Origin: Marchantia polymorpha subsp. ruderalis
Lineage: Eukaryota > Streptophyta > Marchantiopsida > Marchantiales > Marchantiaceae
Assembly (NCBI GenBank): GCA_037833965.1
Contig: AP031357.1
Coordinates: 10,684,001-10,748,000, forward strand
Direction of reading: 5' to 3'
Length of the DNA: 64,000 nt
Shown: piece by piece, positions 49,681-62,031 of the stretch
How the letters are laid out: each line of letters begins with the position of its first letter
Position numbering within the stretch: the stretch's first letter is position 1
Notes under the pieces: generated by a model
Databases searched by the model: none
What the model saw: the letters and a program-made list of their open reading frames with translations, nothing else
Told to the model about the DNA's origin: nothing
Position numbers and translations under genes: made by a program

Positions 49681-51550
49681 AGTTGATAGTTGAACGATCT
49701 TTTGATTTTTCGCCAAAAAGCAGGATGATTGACGTGGAATTTATTGGAATCCTCCTTCATCCTTGTCAGACAATGTGATGAGAGAAAGTTTGCGTCTTGC
49801 TCGCTGCATAGCAAGAGTGCTGGAGACGATGGAAATCGTTCATGCTTTCTGTTTGTTTGTTTCCTGTTGTTGGGCAGGGTGACCACCAAGCTTTTGACAG
49901 TGATGACCTTGAGGACGTTCTAGAGTGCAACTCGGGATGGAGGTTGATTCTCCGCGTTTCTGCATGGCCTGTTCACGATTGCTCACTTTGTGGATATTCA
50001 GGCTCAGCTCTCATGACATTCGACCCATTTGGGTGTTGGCTACTAAAGCACGAGGCTTAAAGGGCGCTGCCCTTTAAGCCCCAAATGCAAACTTCATACT
50101 CTCGCTGCTCGGAGTCATTGACAGGTCGAGAGGAAGCTTTAGATGTGATGTGAGTCCTTCCTTGGACTACACCGGCACATTCACGAAGTATATCGAGACA
50201 TATATGCCACTTCGAATTTTGAGCAGATTTTTATCCAAAGACTAGCAAACAAAATGCTCTTTCTATTATATATTGAGATAGCATACTCTTTCTATCCCAA
50301 TGAGATTTTCTTGAGCTACTAACTGTCAAACATGTGATAAATTTGACAAAGATAAATATCCAAAGAGCTGCCAATATTAGATGGAAAAACTCGCACCTTG
50401 GCTTCTCAAGTAAAGCAAAATGTTGGCTTCTCGAGTAGAGCAAAATGTTGCCGACCGTGTGAAACAACAGTGTGCTTGCTAGGTTATCACTATATCATAT
50501 GTACAACAAATTTCCATGATATTCTCATATGTTATAATTTTACACTTTGATTCTTAAATCCAAAAGATTTAAAGACAAAATGAAATAGAACTACAAAAAA
50601 ATCTGATAACATAGATGTGAAACATCAATATAAACAGATTTTAGGGCTAAAACTAAAAAAAAATCTATTTATAATGATGTTTCACATTGATATAACCAGA
50701 CTTCTTTGCAGTTCCATTTCATTTTATATTTAAATTTTTTGACTTTAAAAATCTAAATGTACAATCTTAACATCTAGAAGCATCAAGAAAATATGTTATA
50801 TATATAATATCATGATAATATAACAAGTACACTGTTATTTCAGAGTGCGAAAGAAGTTACTTAAGTCTGCAAAATTGGTTAGAATTGTTAAAAAAAAATT
50901 ACTGTATAATACAAAACACTTCTTGGGATATAACGCCGATCCGTTTATACAATGATATACATCGAAGTCAACCCGTTTTTTATGTTATAATATCTATCGA
51001 ACTACTGATGATTTCTAACATAGAGACATTTAGAATACGCGCAATGAGTCAACCCTAGAGAAGCATGTTATAGAAGAAAAAAATTAAGAACATCAAAACG
51101 AAACACAAGAACTAACATTGTGATACCTTTGTTGGAACCAAAAGGGACTTCTGTTTCCATCCATTGGCTCTATGACCTTCTTTTAATACTGAGCATTCGA
51201 AGCTCCTTGAACTTGTAGAATGGAACTCGTCGTCTCCACTGGACACCAACGCCTGCATAGTTCGAAGTAACTCGATGCCAGAGGTACCAGAACTAATTGT
51301 AGCACACATCATGTGATCGCTCATGAAAGATGATGACAATTTCTCCTCAAGCTTTCACGTAGCTTGCAAATAAAATGCTAGTGCACTCTCATCTCGATTA
51401 CATCAAAGAAAAGAGTAAAGAGTCAAAGCAGGAGTGGAGCTAAGAGCAGAGTGTTCGAGGCCACAAGCAAAAGAAAGATATTAGAATGAGCAATAGAATG
51501 AGGAGTACCAAGTTAAGAAGTAAAGCAAAAGCGTACCAAGAATGAAGGCG
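49681..51550 (+). repeat. Tandem duplication unit, copy 2
   Basis: Second head-to-tail copy of the 1.86-kb unit, with the same order of parts: near-identical left block, hairpin (arms 50054-50065 and 50069-50080, perfect 12 bp), foldback element and right block ending GCGTACCAAG. The right part has a deletion relative to copy 1 near 51.2 kb. From about 50247 onwards its sequence also matches the inverted copy at 58.95-61.17 kb. Confidence 0.85.
50466..50836. repeat. Foldback (MITE-like) palindrome in copy 2
   Basis: Arms begin AACAGTGTGCTTG and end AACAAGTACACTGTT, again about 180 bp each and imperfectly complementary around an AT-rich centre. Homologous to the foldback at 48571. Confidence 0.75.
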
Positions 51551-51567
51551 ATCTTAAAACTTCCTTG

Positions 51568-51990
51568 CAATTCAAAATTTAAACTCTTGAAGTCGTGCAA
51601 ACTCAATCTGCGCTTCTTCAAGAGTTTGAATTTTGGGTTACATGGAGTGCAAACTCAATTTGCACGCATTCAAGAGTTTGAATTTTGAATTGTATGGAGT
51701 GCAAACTTAATTTGCACGGCAATCGCAAGAGTTTGAATTTTAGGTTGCATGGAGTGCAAACTCAATCTGCACGCATTCAAGAGTTTGAATTTTGAATTGC
51801 ATGGAATGCAAACTCAATTTGCACCACAGTCGCAAGAGTTTGAATTTTGAATTGTATGGAGTGCAAACTTAATTTGCACGGCAATCGCAAGAGTTTGAAT
51901 TTTAGGTTGCATGGAGTGCAAACTCAATTTGCACGCATTCAGAAGTTTGAATTTTGAATTGCATGGAATGCAAACTCAATTTGCAGGGTT
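51568..51990. repeat. Minisatellite, 52-55-bp units with higher-order order
   Basis: Seven consecutive units begin CAAGAGTTTGAATTTT (the last CAGAAGTTTG) and contain TGCAAACTCAATTTGCA, itself an imperfect palindrome. Units 2, 3 and 4 correspond to units 5, 6 and 7 respectively, giving a three-unit higher-order period of about 162 bp. The array starts with one inverted partial unit at 51568-51618. One further unit stands at about 59296-59346 near the inverted copy. Confidence 0.85.
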
Positions 51991-52049
51991 CTCGCACGAA
52001 TCAAAGGAAAAACAGATAGTGATGTGACATCAAGATAAATATGATTGGA

Positions 52050-52335
52050 CTTGCGAGCAAAAAGACAATAACATCACAATTTGCTTTCGCCTCTTCAATA
52101 TATGATGTAGTTACTCCATCCCATCTTGTTTCGACTGACAAGCACAATTACGTTTCGACTTTCCAATGTAGTTCTAATGACTAAAAATCACTTGCGAACA
52201 AAAACAACAATTACTTCACAATTTGCTTTCGCCTCTTCAATATATGATGTAGTTACTCCATCCCATCTTGTCTCGACTCACAAGCACAATTAGGTTTTGA
52301 CTCTCCAATGTAGTTCCAACGACTAACAATCACTT
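52050..52335 (+). repeat. 142-bp tandem duplication
   Basis: Two adjacent copies share blocks such as TTTGCTTTCGCCTCTTCA and ATGATGTAGTTACTCCATCC at a spacing of 142 bp, with about 10% differences. Confidence 0.85.
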
Positions 52336-52339
52336 GGTC

Positions 52340-52490
52340 TTCTAGTGTTCCATTCTCATGCTCTTCTTTCTTACTTCCCCTCCCATTTCCTTGGCACTTC
52401 CTTATACTATTGCTTGTTGTCATCTCTTACTTCAGCTTGTGCTTGTGATCCCAAACACCGATTATTCACAAAGTTAGAGTTTTGAAAGAA
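52340..52490 (+). repeat. Segment repeated inverted at 58950-59120
   Basis: Contains CATGCTCTTCTTTC, CCATTTCCTTGGC and TATTGCTTGTTGTCAT in an order that recurs on the minus strand at 58950-59120 (CATGCTCTTCTTTCCG, CCATTTCCTTGGCCC, TATTGCTCGTTGTCAT). It forms the inner end of the large inverted duplication. Confidence 0.7.
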
Positions 52491-55400
52491 ACTTGGCTTG
52501 AAATGTGAACAACATGCATTTTGAGCAGATTTTATGCATGGCATGTGCATGACGATATATATTTTCAGGTTTCAACATGATTCCTTTTACGTTTTGAATC
52601 ACCGACACATTCACGTGCTAGGTGTCCAATTTCATTCTGCACGTGTTTGATAGTTCGAGTACTGCTTATGGAGCGTTCGGTGTATGTGGTCTATTGATTT
52701 TAGGTTGACATCTGCACTCTCACCCTGCTCGTCCAGCCCAGCCCATCATAACGACTCAGGCCTGGTGGACTTTGGATTCGAATCCTGGAGTGTCAAATCT
52801 CTTCTAAAATCTGTTGAAAGAATTTCGCGATTCAGTCCACAACATGTATTGTCAATTGGCAATCAGGGTGTATTTACAGACTCAGAAAAGCACCATCTTA
52901 CGAGTGCCGGGGACTCTCAAGAGTCTACCAAGAAGCGACAGTGCATCTCTCGTATGAAAGAGGTGTCTCCTGAAGTCCTAGAAGCGCCTAATCTTCTGCC
53001 TTTCTTTCTCTCCGTACATTGCACATACAGTATTCGAGATTCTTGTTGAAGATGAAATCTAGTCACAGCGAGGAATGGAACAGGTACACTGGAAGGACGA
53101 AGCGCACTAATATGCCACTCATTAGTGTAGGGAGAACTAGCGCAAAGTGCAGCAAGTAGTTCGAGGGTGGAACTGAGATGAGTGATTTGCCAAACTGGGG
53201 GCAGTAGGGCGTCAAAACCAGGCGAGAGAACTAAAAGCCAAGTGGAGTCATTTGAGAGAGCTCTCGGCGAAGACGAGTCAATGGCCATCAGTGATCAGTA
53301 TGCTGCAAGAAGGAGCACATCTTCATTTCCGAACGTCAATCTAGTGGCGGCAAACTCATTGTTATCCTGGTCACCAACTCATGAGACCAATGAAACAAAG
53401 GGCTTATTGATGGGAGAGGCGAGTCAAGTCCTCCCTCCTCCTGCAGCTGGTCACGATTGGTCGGTCAAGAAAAGTCAATCCGCCTCGCCCTTCAAATGCC
53501 GGACTCGAGGATAAACTCAACCAACTCGCAGCGTTTTTCTCCTGTAGCACTGCATTAATATGGACTGTCATTCTGCTGCCAATGTACTTTTCCACCAATT
53601 TCCCTCCCTCCATCAGCTGCTAACGGACGATGGTATGAAATGAACCTCTGCACTCCAAATCTCAGTGGTCCAACCACAGCCGGTAGACTTTTTTCACCTT
53701 AATTTCAGCTTGTGCGAAAACTTAATCAACACCTTTAGCAGTCTAAACAGGTTCCAGCCCGGGTTTTTCACGACTACGATTACGAACTATCTCATTGGTG
53801 TGGGCTAGTGGGCTGCATGCATCACTACCTGGGGTTTTCCAAATGCATTGTCACCATCCTGGCCAACTTCATGACCAACTCGACAAATTGGAGAGTCACG
53901 CACTGGAAGGTGGGTGTGGTCCATGATGCGAAGGTGGGTCGATTGGGGTCACAGATTTTCCACTTCCGATGACTGGGCTCTTCTTTTGTGATTTGGTGAC
54001 AAACGCGAGAAGCTGCAGTGATGATGAGTGGGCTTGAACAAGAGAAATGAGGACGCAGTGAACAGGATGGTAAGAGTCCATCAGTAACAGCACTCCTGTC
54101 ATTGAGCATTTATCGTCCGGCTTGGCCTCGTCAGGGAACCAGATGAGGGAGGGAGGCAAGCAGCAGGCCTGACCTTCTAGATACTGGAACAGGGTACTCT
54201 GACCTCGGTGATGCAATTCATCGCTCGCTTGTTTCGGAGCAGGGATTGCTTGTAGCTGACTGGCCAGTATGGCTTCTTACGTTTGCGCGTGCTTAATGAA
54301 ACGTACCCCACCTGTACACTGATGATTGGTTCTGCAGCATCGTGGACCAACAGCAAATCACAATCGAGTGTACATCTCTCTGCCATAAAACTTGAAAGGT
54401 ACAAAAGCGCGCTCGTCAATACTCTCGTCGGTACAAACTCCTGTAGCCCAGCCCGAGATTCCAGATACCGGTGGTCATGGTCTTCGTATAGCTGCACATG
54501 CCTAAATCCCATTATATTACTGGAAACTGTCAGCATGTACATGCATGTAGAAGTCCAGAGTTCCAGAGCTGAAGCATCTGCGAAATCTCACTGAGCTGAA
54601 GAGTCTCAGAATAGCTCTCACTTCTGTTTCCGTGTCCAAATGAATCTCATTCATTCATGTAAATCATGAATTGCAGTTTATAATATTTCGAATTTTAAGC
54701 TCGAAAGCTCGTTTGACATAACATTATCATGGAGTTTGGATCATCTTACGTTGAGAGCCAAATGCAGGCTGTAGCAGAGTACTCAAGACTGAGCTCGCCG
54801 CTCAGAAAAAATACGCAAGCATCTTCAAGTCTGAAAGAGATGACGTGACTTCACGAGCACTTGAAAGTTTTCGGAATTACTGCATTCAAACTTCTTCTGC
54901 TGGTACTTGGAAGTTCCCACGATGGGAGAGAGACTCTATCTGAACGCAGAACAGCAACGCAGAAATTGATAGCGAAAGCTTACAGAGAAGATATCTTGGC
55001 ACGCTTTCGGGCTCCATTTTCCATCTCTCATTGGTAGGCTTGAATGTATCTGATTCGATCTTGAAAACGATGGCAGTCGGCTCCAAATGATTTGCAACTA
55101 GTCATTTATTGTGGATGCAGAACTGCAGCAGCTGACACGAGATTTAGCTCTTCATCCTGAACAGGACGAGGCGAAGACAACGTCTCCCATGCTCGATCCT
55201 TGCCCTGTCGGTGCAAGCAGACTCATGCTCTCGGAAGCCGATGCTGGTAAGAGTCTTCATCACCCCAAAAGTCAGGACAGGTGGCGGATCACGTCCTGAA
55301 CTAGCTATCCTGCGCTTTGAAACCTTCAATCATAGCCAATTCAACATACTGGCTACCAGCTTCTTGGCCATATGAGTGGAACTGTGCGATGGTCGCTCGA

Positions 55401-58400
55401 CAGGAGTCCTTACTGTACAGCTGATCAAGAGTTGGAAGCATGATAAAAGTGGTTTTTGGGGTTTTCTAGGAAAGGCAAAAGACAAAGTTGTTCCATAGCT
55501 TCTCTGAAGGTGAAGGTGCGCATCCTCTCGTTCTCTAATCATGCAGTCAGGCTTGGAGTTGAAACTCTAATGCAACCAAGTTCGCATTGAACAAACCCAA
55601 CAATCTATGGCTGCCTCTGTAATGATCGGCGAGTAGAGGCTGAGGTTGAGCGAATGGAGGTGATAGGACTTTTGGACTTTTTTCCCCCTTTCGCCTCAAC
55701 GCTGTCCCACTCAAGCAAGGCGCCTGGATTTCGAAAAGCGACGCTCAGATGTTAACACGTACACTATTCTTAAAGCTCGTCGTCGGTGCATCATTTGTCA
55801 TGTACAGTCGGTATGTTGACAGCAGATGTATCTCAAAACGACCGATTTACATCTCGTACTGCACAGGACAGTCCTTAGTCTCGCACCTACTCCTACAAGT
55901 CGGTCATAGTGGCCGGAACTTTTGCGACCGAAAGGTCGTAAAGCAGCTCCCTCCTCCATCAATCTGTGGCCTTTCATGAACAGGGTACAGCCAATCGCTG
56001 ATCAATCGTGTGAGCAAATTGAGCTGAAATCACGGTCATCCAGACTTGCGAAGGTGTAAAGAGAATTGTAGAGAGTGGACGGAGCCCTACTTCCTCTTCG
56101 TACAACACATTTAAATAGAAAGGTTGGATTTATTCTGAACAAACCAAATCTTACATTCCCCAGTTATGAACATTCATCTGTCACGCAAATATGTATCGGA
56201 CGTTGACACTGACACCTCCTCGCTTTGGTAGGAGTATGACACGCCTCACACAGCCCGTGATGATTCCTGTCAATTACTGACAGGTGCACAAGATGGTTGC
56301 AATTAAACCGTCACTCGGAATTTGAGCGACGTCATGTACTCAGCAATCTCTGAAATGATCGCCCCGGTTGCTCTTTCCAACTTGAGCTTCAATTTAAGAG
56401 GCATTTTGGTCGGGGCATCGCTCCTATTGCAGCCTCGCAAAGGTGAACCATTGATTGTCTATGTTCACCATGTGCGTGTGAATGCATGTCTCTGTGTCAT
56501 CGGACAACAGTTGTTATCAAAGCAACTTGTGGCATAAGCACCAAGCTGACCGGGAGAACCATTGTGGGCAGCGGCAGATATCAGACGAACGAGCAACGAC
56601 AGCAGCCAACAAGCACATAGCGGCAGGAAACAGTTGCCAACGAGATGCGGTAGTGTCAGCCAAAGATTGTGACAGCAAACACGCTGCGACAAGGACAGTG
56701 ATGCCGAGCGACAGTCTGAAGGGCAGCATTGGGTTACAAGGTACATACTTGGAAGAAGAGAAGATGGTGAGTAAGAAACAGAAAAAGTAAGAGAAGAGAA
56801 GGAAGTTATGCTCGGATCTTGACGGAGCTCTGATGAAATCTCAAACTGGAGGAAATAATACTTTCTGTTCATGGTTTTTCACTCTATGATTTCAGCCCTT
56901 GTTTTGCTATAAGACGCACTATAATGGAGGTAGAATTCTTAAATTTTCTATTTTGTGCCATAAGGTGGTTCTTATCATCTAAAGTCCACAACAAACAAGT
57001 GACTTGGCTAAAGGTGGACTGTGGTATTTTTTTCTGCCATGAGGTGGCTTACACGGTCTTGGTTCCAATGTATTCCTATGCAAGGACCATGAGCAAATAT
57101 GTAAGGATTCGTTTGTGGAAGTTAGGGAATGAGAGGTGAGACTTTACTTGAAGAAATTATTTGCACATATTTTTTTTTGTTCTTGAAGTATTTCCTGTCT
57201 TGAGTAGTGACACCGTCCGTAATTGTATGTACAACGAGCGTCTAGTCCAGCAACTGTACTGCTTTTCTAAAATTTTCCTCTTATGGATGTGATTTGGACA
57301 AACACATGTAAACAACAACCCATTTCATTTATCGATGAGCATGAGTGCAAAAGAGAGGTAGGACGAAAACCTCCAATTTCCAAAATTCATTTCGACATCA
57401 TCTTCGCATTACCTGCAGCAACAATGGCAACATATGACTAGTGAGCCTCATAAGGACGCCTCCACGCCTGCAACCTTGAATTCTCTATCATCAAGTAGAT
57501 GAGTCGACACAACAAGGAGCTCTAACAACAAAGGCGAAACAAAAGAAGTCATCTTGTGTTTGATATACGTGTTCATATATTATAACTTGCAACTAGACTT
57601 ACGTAGCTTAACGTATTCTCATGCTTTGGCTTCGGTTTTTAAGTGCACCTTAAGAGTGAAATCTTAAGAGTGAATCTTAAGATTTATATGTTAGTGGCCA
57701 TATTGATTCCAATGCAAGGGTTCTCTTATATTCCAGTTTTTAAAAATTAAAAAAAAAATCTTACGTTACTTGAAAATTTTGATGGGTTTAGCATTCTTGG
57801 AGCTCCACGTACTTATTACTCCCTCCGCGCCTGATTGCAGGACACCGATCCTCGGAGCCTTGCCTGGATTTTGAAGGATCTCTCCCGACAATTCTACTTA
57901 CACGCTCATTTTAGCTGAAATTCGCTTTATTTTCCATTCTTTACTGAAGATGATTAATTTGGCGATCTAACTGCCAAACACACCAACAACTGGAAAAGAT
58001 TACTTAATGGGACATACCATAACACAAAAAATTGATTGCGAAACATATAAACAATTAGAAAAAATGACGTGATGTGAACTGTGTAACACAAAACATTTAT
58101 TCGGATAATATTTATAATTATTACGTTATCATTGACAGCACATAATAATCCATGTTCTAAAAAAAATTCTTCTAACTATATTGTTGACGTCTATAATGTG
58201 GCGGGTTAGTAGACTGCCGTCTCGTCATTTCCAACGTATGAACTACGAATATCTTTCGTAGCTTACTCAAAGGTCTGATTCACAAGATCAATTGATAGAG
58301 AGATTCCCACTTTTTGACATTTTATCTTTCTTGTTCAATTCCAGCTCAGAATAGAATGGGATATAAATTCACTTCAAAGTTGTAATTATCTTGACCGTGA

Positions 58401-58949
58401 ATGGTAACAAGCCTTTGGGAGAAACCAATTTCGCACAACTTGAGTAACTAGTTTATCGTACTTGACTTGTTTGCAGTCAATCAGGTTGGAGTATTTATTT
58501 TGTAAAGCTCATTTGTAGTCGATGGTACTACGTAGATAGCGACATCATACACAGTAGTGAATCAATCTGTGGAGTTATGCGGACATATTGTAATGATGTG
58601 TTTGAGTATATTGCTTCGTCGAGTTGCGGATCTTAGGAGTATTTGTACGTCATTTTTTTGTAAGATTTATTGTGCTAAAATATTCCTGACTTTTGCAACA
58701 AGAAATTATCGATTTGACACCAATATGTCTAGAAACCTTCCCGTCTGTAGACATTGTGATTTTTCTCAGCTGTGATAGCACTTCAAAGAGTATCAAAATT
58801 GTTTGACAAACATTACGTGTCGGTCAAACGTTTTCTTCACTATCAAATACTTATGAAATCTATCTTGCAACTAGAAGTGATTCTTTTCCTAGAGTGATAT
58901 CTTCCATATTTTCTTGTACTTCTGTTACAACAGTTAAAAAATCATGTGC
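52491..58949. other. Spacer of the inverted duplication, no recognised gene
   Basis: About 6.5 kb. The left 4.5 kb have ordinary composition with only short unrecognised frames (121 codons at 52684-53049; 121 codons at 54542-54177 minus). The right part (57.1-58.9 kb) is AT-rich. No transposase, LTR or RNA gene was recognised. A TACTCCCTCCG string at 57817 resembles a Stowaway end but has no partner that I could find. Confidence 0.4.
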
Positions 58950-59762
58950 ACCGACGAGTGACTGATCTTGATGTTGGCCACAAAACAATGTACTTGTGAA
59001 CAATATGTGCTTGGAGTCACAGGCGGTAGGAAGAAATGACAACGAGCAATAGAACGAGTACGGGCCAAGGAAATGGAAGGGAGATAGATGACGGAAAGAA
59101 GAGCATGAGAACGGTTCACTCATACCTGCGACAAGTGCTTGTCATTCAAGTCAAAATAAGATGATGAGACTACATCAGATATCGGAGAAGCGAAAGCTAA
59201 TTGGGTTGATGTTGTTGTTCTTGCTCGCATTTCTAGTGATATTTATCTTGATGTCATCTCTCTCTTTTTTTCTTTGGGTCGTGAGAGTGCCGTGCAATTT
59301 GAATTTTGAATTTGAATCTCAAGAGTTTGAATTTTGGGTTGCAGGGAGGTCAAGAAAGAACAAAGCAGGATTCAAATTTTACCGTCCTCCCCAAGCACTC
59401 CGTACTCAACCTTGTTCTCCTCTTGCTTTGACTCTTTCCTTGGTACTTCCTCATTCTATTGCTTGTTGTAATCTCTTCCTTCTGATTGTGGCCCCAAACA
59501 CTCCGCTCTTGCTTTGACTCTTTCCTTTCTCGACATGCGACTCTAGGGTTGCACTCACGGATGATATCTAAACATCTCTATGTTAGATATCATCAGTACC
59601 TCGATAGATTTTATAATATGGACCACAGTGTGGCGTCGATGGATATCATTGGATAAAATGATAGGTGTTGGATCCCAAGAAGTATTTTGTATTACGTATT
59701 GATTTTTTCCAACAATTCTAACCAATTTTGCAGATTTAAGTAACTTGTTTCACACTCTGAAG

Positions 59763-60983
59763 AATAATGTGCAAGCTACATTATCACGATAGTATATGTG
59801 AAACAAATTTTCTTGATGCTCTCATATGTTTAGATTGTAAGTTCAGCTTCTCGAATCCAAAATGGTTGTGCAATTAGGAAAAAAATCTGTGTATATCGAT
59901 GTACTTTTAAAAGTACATTTCATCAATGTTGTGTCAAAATTCACATCATATATGCAGCCTTTTTTTCTAATTGCATAATCATTTTGGATTTGAGAATTTG
60001 AATATACAATATAAATATATGAGAGCATCATGGAAATTTCTGTATATATGAAAGAGAGTGGAAGCTACTTCGACTCCCCTAGGATAGAAGGATGGCTGCA
60101 CTCCCTCAGTTTTCGATGGCATACAAACATGTGCAGAGCCTACATCTTAATATCTCTTGGATTTTTGGAGCCTTGCTATTGTCTTATTGCTCTCTTTTTG
60201 GTTCACGGCTCCTTGCGGAACGCACCTTTTACTCCAAGAAAGAGCTGTATTGGCAAGGTGATTGGTCTCATTTTGATCTTCTGTCTTCCTGTACTTCTTC
60301 TTCAGCTCTTTCTCGTTGTCATCAGTCCGCAATGAGAAGAATGAAGGATATGGGAAGCTACCGAAGTCCTTCACGAGAACCTTCGAGGACATGGGATCTT
60401 CTCAGGAGGAGGAACATGTTGCTGTGTGCACTTACCCACTTTTGAGCACGTTGGTCCTCGCCCTCTATGGTTTCTTCTACATCATATACTTCCTGTATCT
60501 AGGGTGGAGGTTATTTTCGTTGGTCATCAACAGGAGGCTTCAGCTTCGAGTTTACGGCCTTGTGTTGGCGGTGGTTTTCCTCCTACCTGTTCACGTTCTC
60601 TTCTTATGCTTCTCTGTGTTGTCCAGGCCTAGTGAACCTGTCTTTGAGGCTATAGGTTTCGTGGGATTTCTTACAGTGCTCCTGTGTACAACTGTTGGAG
60701 AAAGGATTCTAGCAACCAGACCAATTGCCGATGCGCTAGCGGTGCATTAGGGTTTTCGAAAATGCTGAAAAGAAAAGAAGGCATGCAGTTGAGGAAGTGT
60801 CAGCAGAGCCGCTTCTTGTATCACTGTCTTTTGAACCGACAGAGATGACGCAGCCTTACTTGCCAGGCAGAGTCTCCTTAGAAAAGCTGTGAGTAATGTA
60901 GATCGAGATTCAGATCTGCGATGAAAGAGGTTTCTCTGGTACCGATATAATCCATATTGTGGTAACCTAACAAGCACGCTGTT
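59763..60983. mobile_element. Foldback element interrupted by a captured gene
   Basis: The arms are homologous to those of the tandem copies: left end AATAATGTGCAAGCTAC and right end AACAAGCACGCTGTTC. An inner hairpin is visible between about 59806-59890 and 59950-60037, including CAATTAG with A/T runs and ATTTTGGATT. The right arm is broken after GAGAGCATCATGG (about 60030) and resumes near 60950. The intervening sequence is protein-coding in character and absent from both tandem copies. Confidence 0.65.
60070..60891 (+). pseudogene. Frameshifted multi-pass membrane protein gene, captured copy
   Basis: Three frames together read as one protein. The N-terminal membrane segment NISWIFGALLLSYCSLF is in the frame from 60092. 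A second, VIGLILIFCLPVLLLQLFLV, is in the frame from 60030. Three more are in the 60316-60750 frame (residues about 41-64, 80-102 and 110-128), which contains FLYLGWRLFSLVINRRL and ends TRPIADALAVH. After a further shift the coding continues as AEKKRRHAVEEVSAEPLL to VSLEKL and a stop at about 60891. Five membrane helices and a charged cytoplasmic-type tail suggest a plant integral membrane protein of unassigned function; I do not recognise the family with certainty. No intron is evident. At least three shifts make this copy non-functional. Confidence 0.6.
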
Positions 60984-61172
60984 CTTTCATCAACCCTCGT
61001 CATTTTGCTCTACTTGAGGAGCCAAGGCGCCATGTAGGTGAGTTTTTCATACAATATTGTTGGCTATTTTGGTCTTTCTCGCCATCAAATTTATCATACA
61101 TTTGATATTTAGTAGTTAAAAAAAATCTCACAGTAAGAAGATGCTCTCGCCATCTATACTAATAAAAACATT

Positions 61173-62031
61173 TTGTTTTCATCAATCAGAACTCATGGTA
61201 CAAACGGTTACACTCATCAAATGAAAATGATTAACTATTTTCTACTGCGAGCTTTTTCATGCACACTTTCAACGATAGATCATTCAAAAGAACCAACTAG
61301 ATTCACGACCAATCAAATATTACCAAATCCACAGATTTAATAGAGTAACAGTCCCTTGCACTAGCCAGCCGTAATCATTGAAGTCGTCAAGATACGCAAG
61401 AACACAAGCGCTTACAAGCAGAATCTTGAGCTCAGTGAGTCATAGCTGATGATTTCCTCGTCTCGACTTCACATCGTGGTGAAATGTCAGAGCGGTTTGT
61501 CCATCGGGCGATGGCTGCGTTCAGAAATTAATTAACACCAAGGAATGGCAAGAAGGCAGACAGCACTCTGCGATAGAAGAAAAATTATATTTCTCCACCA
61601 AAATAGCATAATTAGGTTTCTCAACCTGACGTTGAATCTCTATATCGCATTTTTATCAAGGCGATTGAGCATTCTAATGACTCCTCTAATGCACTCTTCC
61701 TCATCCAATTGTCCCGCTTTTTTCACCTCGTTGCTCATTTTCGGATCGCTTTTGTTGCAGAGATCAAGCTCCCGATTGTCACTTCTCATGAATCACACTT
61801 GTTTTGAGTACACATTGCACGGCCTTGTACTATGTATCGATTCAAAAATAACTCATTACGTGTAGATTCAAAAATTAATTCATTTTTATCTACACATAGT
61901 AACATATAATAAATGTGTTGTGTTATTCTATGTCACTCTTCTTTCAAGAAAAAACTATGTAATCAACTTGTGAAAGTTATCAAAATGCTAAACACATCCA
62001 CTCGTGAAGAAATCAAGTGTATGATTATAAC
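61173..62031. other. Intergenic region, no recognised gene
   Basis: Past the edge of the inverted repeat; AT-rich. A 106-codon frame at 61545-61865 is hydrophobic in its second half but matches nothing known to me. Confidence 0.35.

Larger units (their letters stand above)
58950..61172 (-). repeat. Inverted copy of the 50.2-52.5 kb repeat complex
   Basis: Read on the minus strand, this repeats in the same order the element edge (AAACAAAATG at about 61172), the sequence around TGATAAATTTGA, the foldback arms, TCTAACATAGAGATG, GAGCGGAGTGTTTGGGG, one minisatellite unit and the ATGACATCAAGATAAATA and CATGCTCTTCTTTC blocks. Divergence is clearly greater than between the tandem copies' left blocks. 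It is enlarged by a 0.9-kb insertion inside the foldback (about 60040-60949). Confidence 0.75.

Noticed and set aside
52684..53049. 121-codon plus-strand ORF
   Set aside because: Ser-rich with no motif, and an equally long antisense frame overlaps it.
56465..56872. Overlapping ORFs on both strands near 56.5-56.9 kb
   Set aside because: Low-complexity composition, no motif and no splice support on either strand.
57817..57827. Stowaway/mariner-type end TACTCCCTCCG
   Set aside because: No CGGAGGGAGTA partner was found on the right side, so no element can be delimited.
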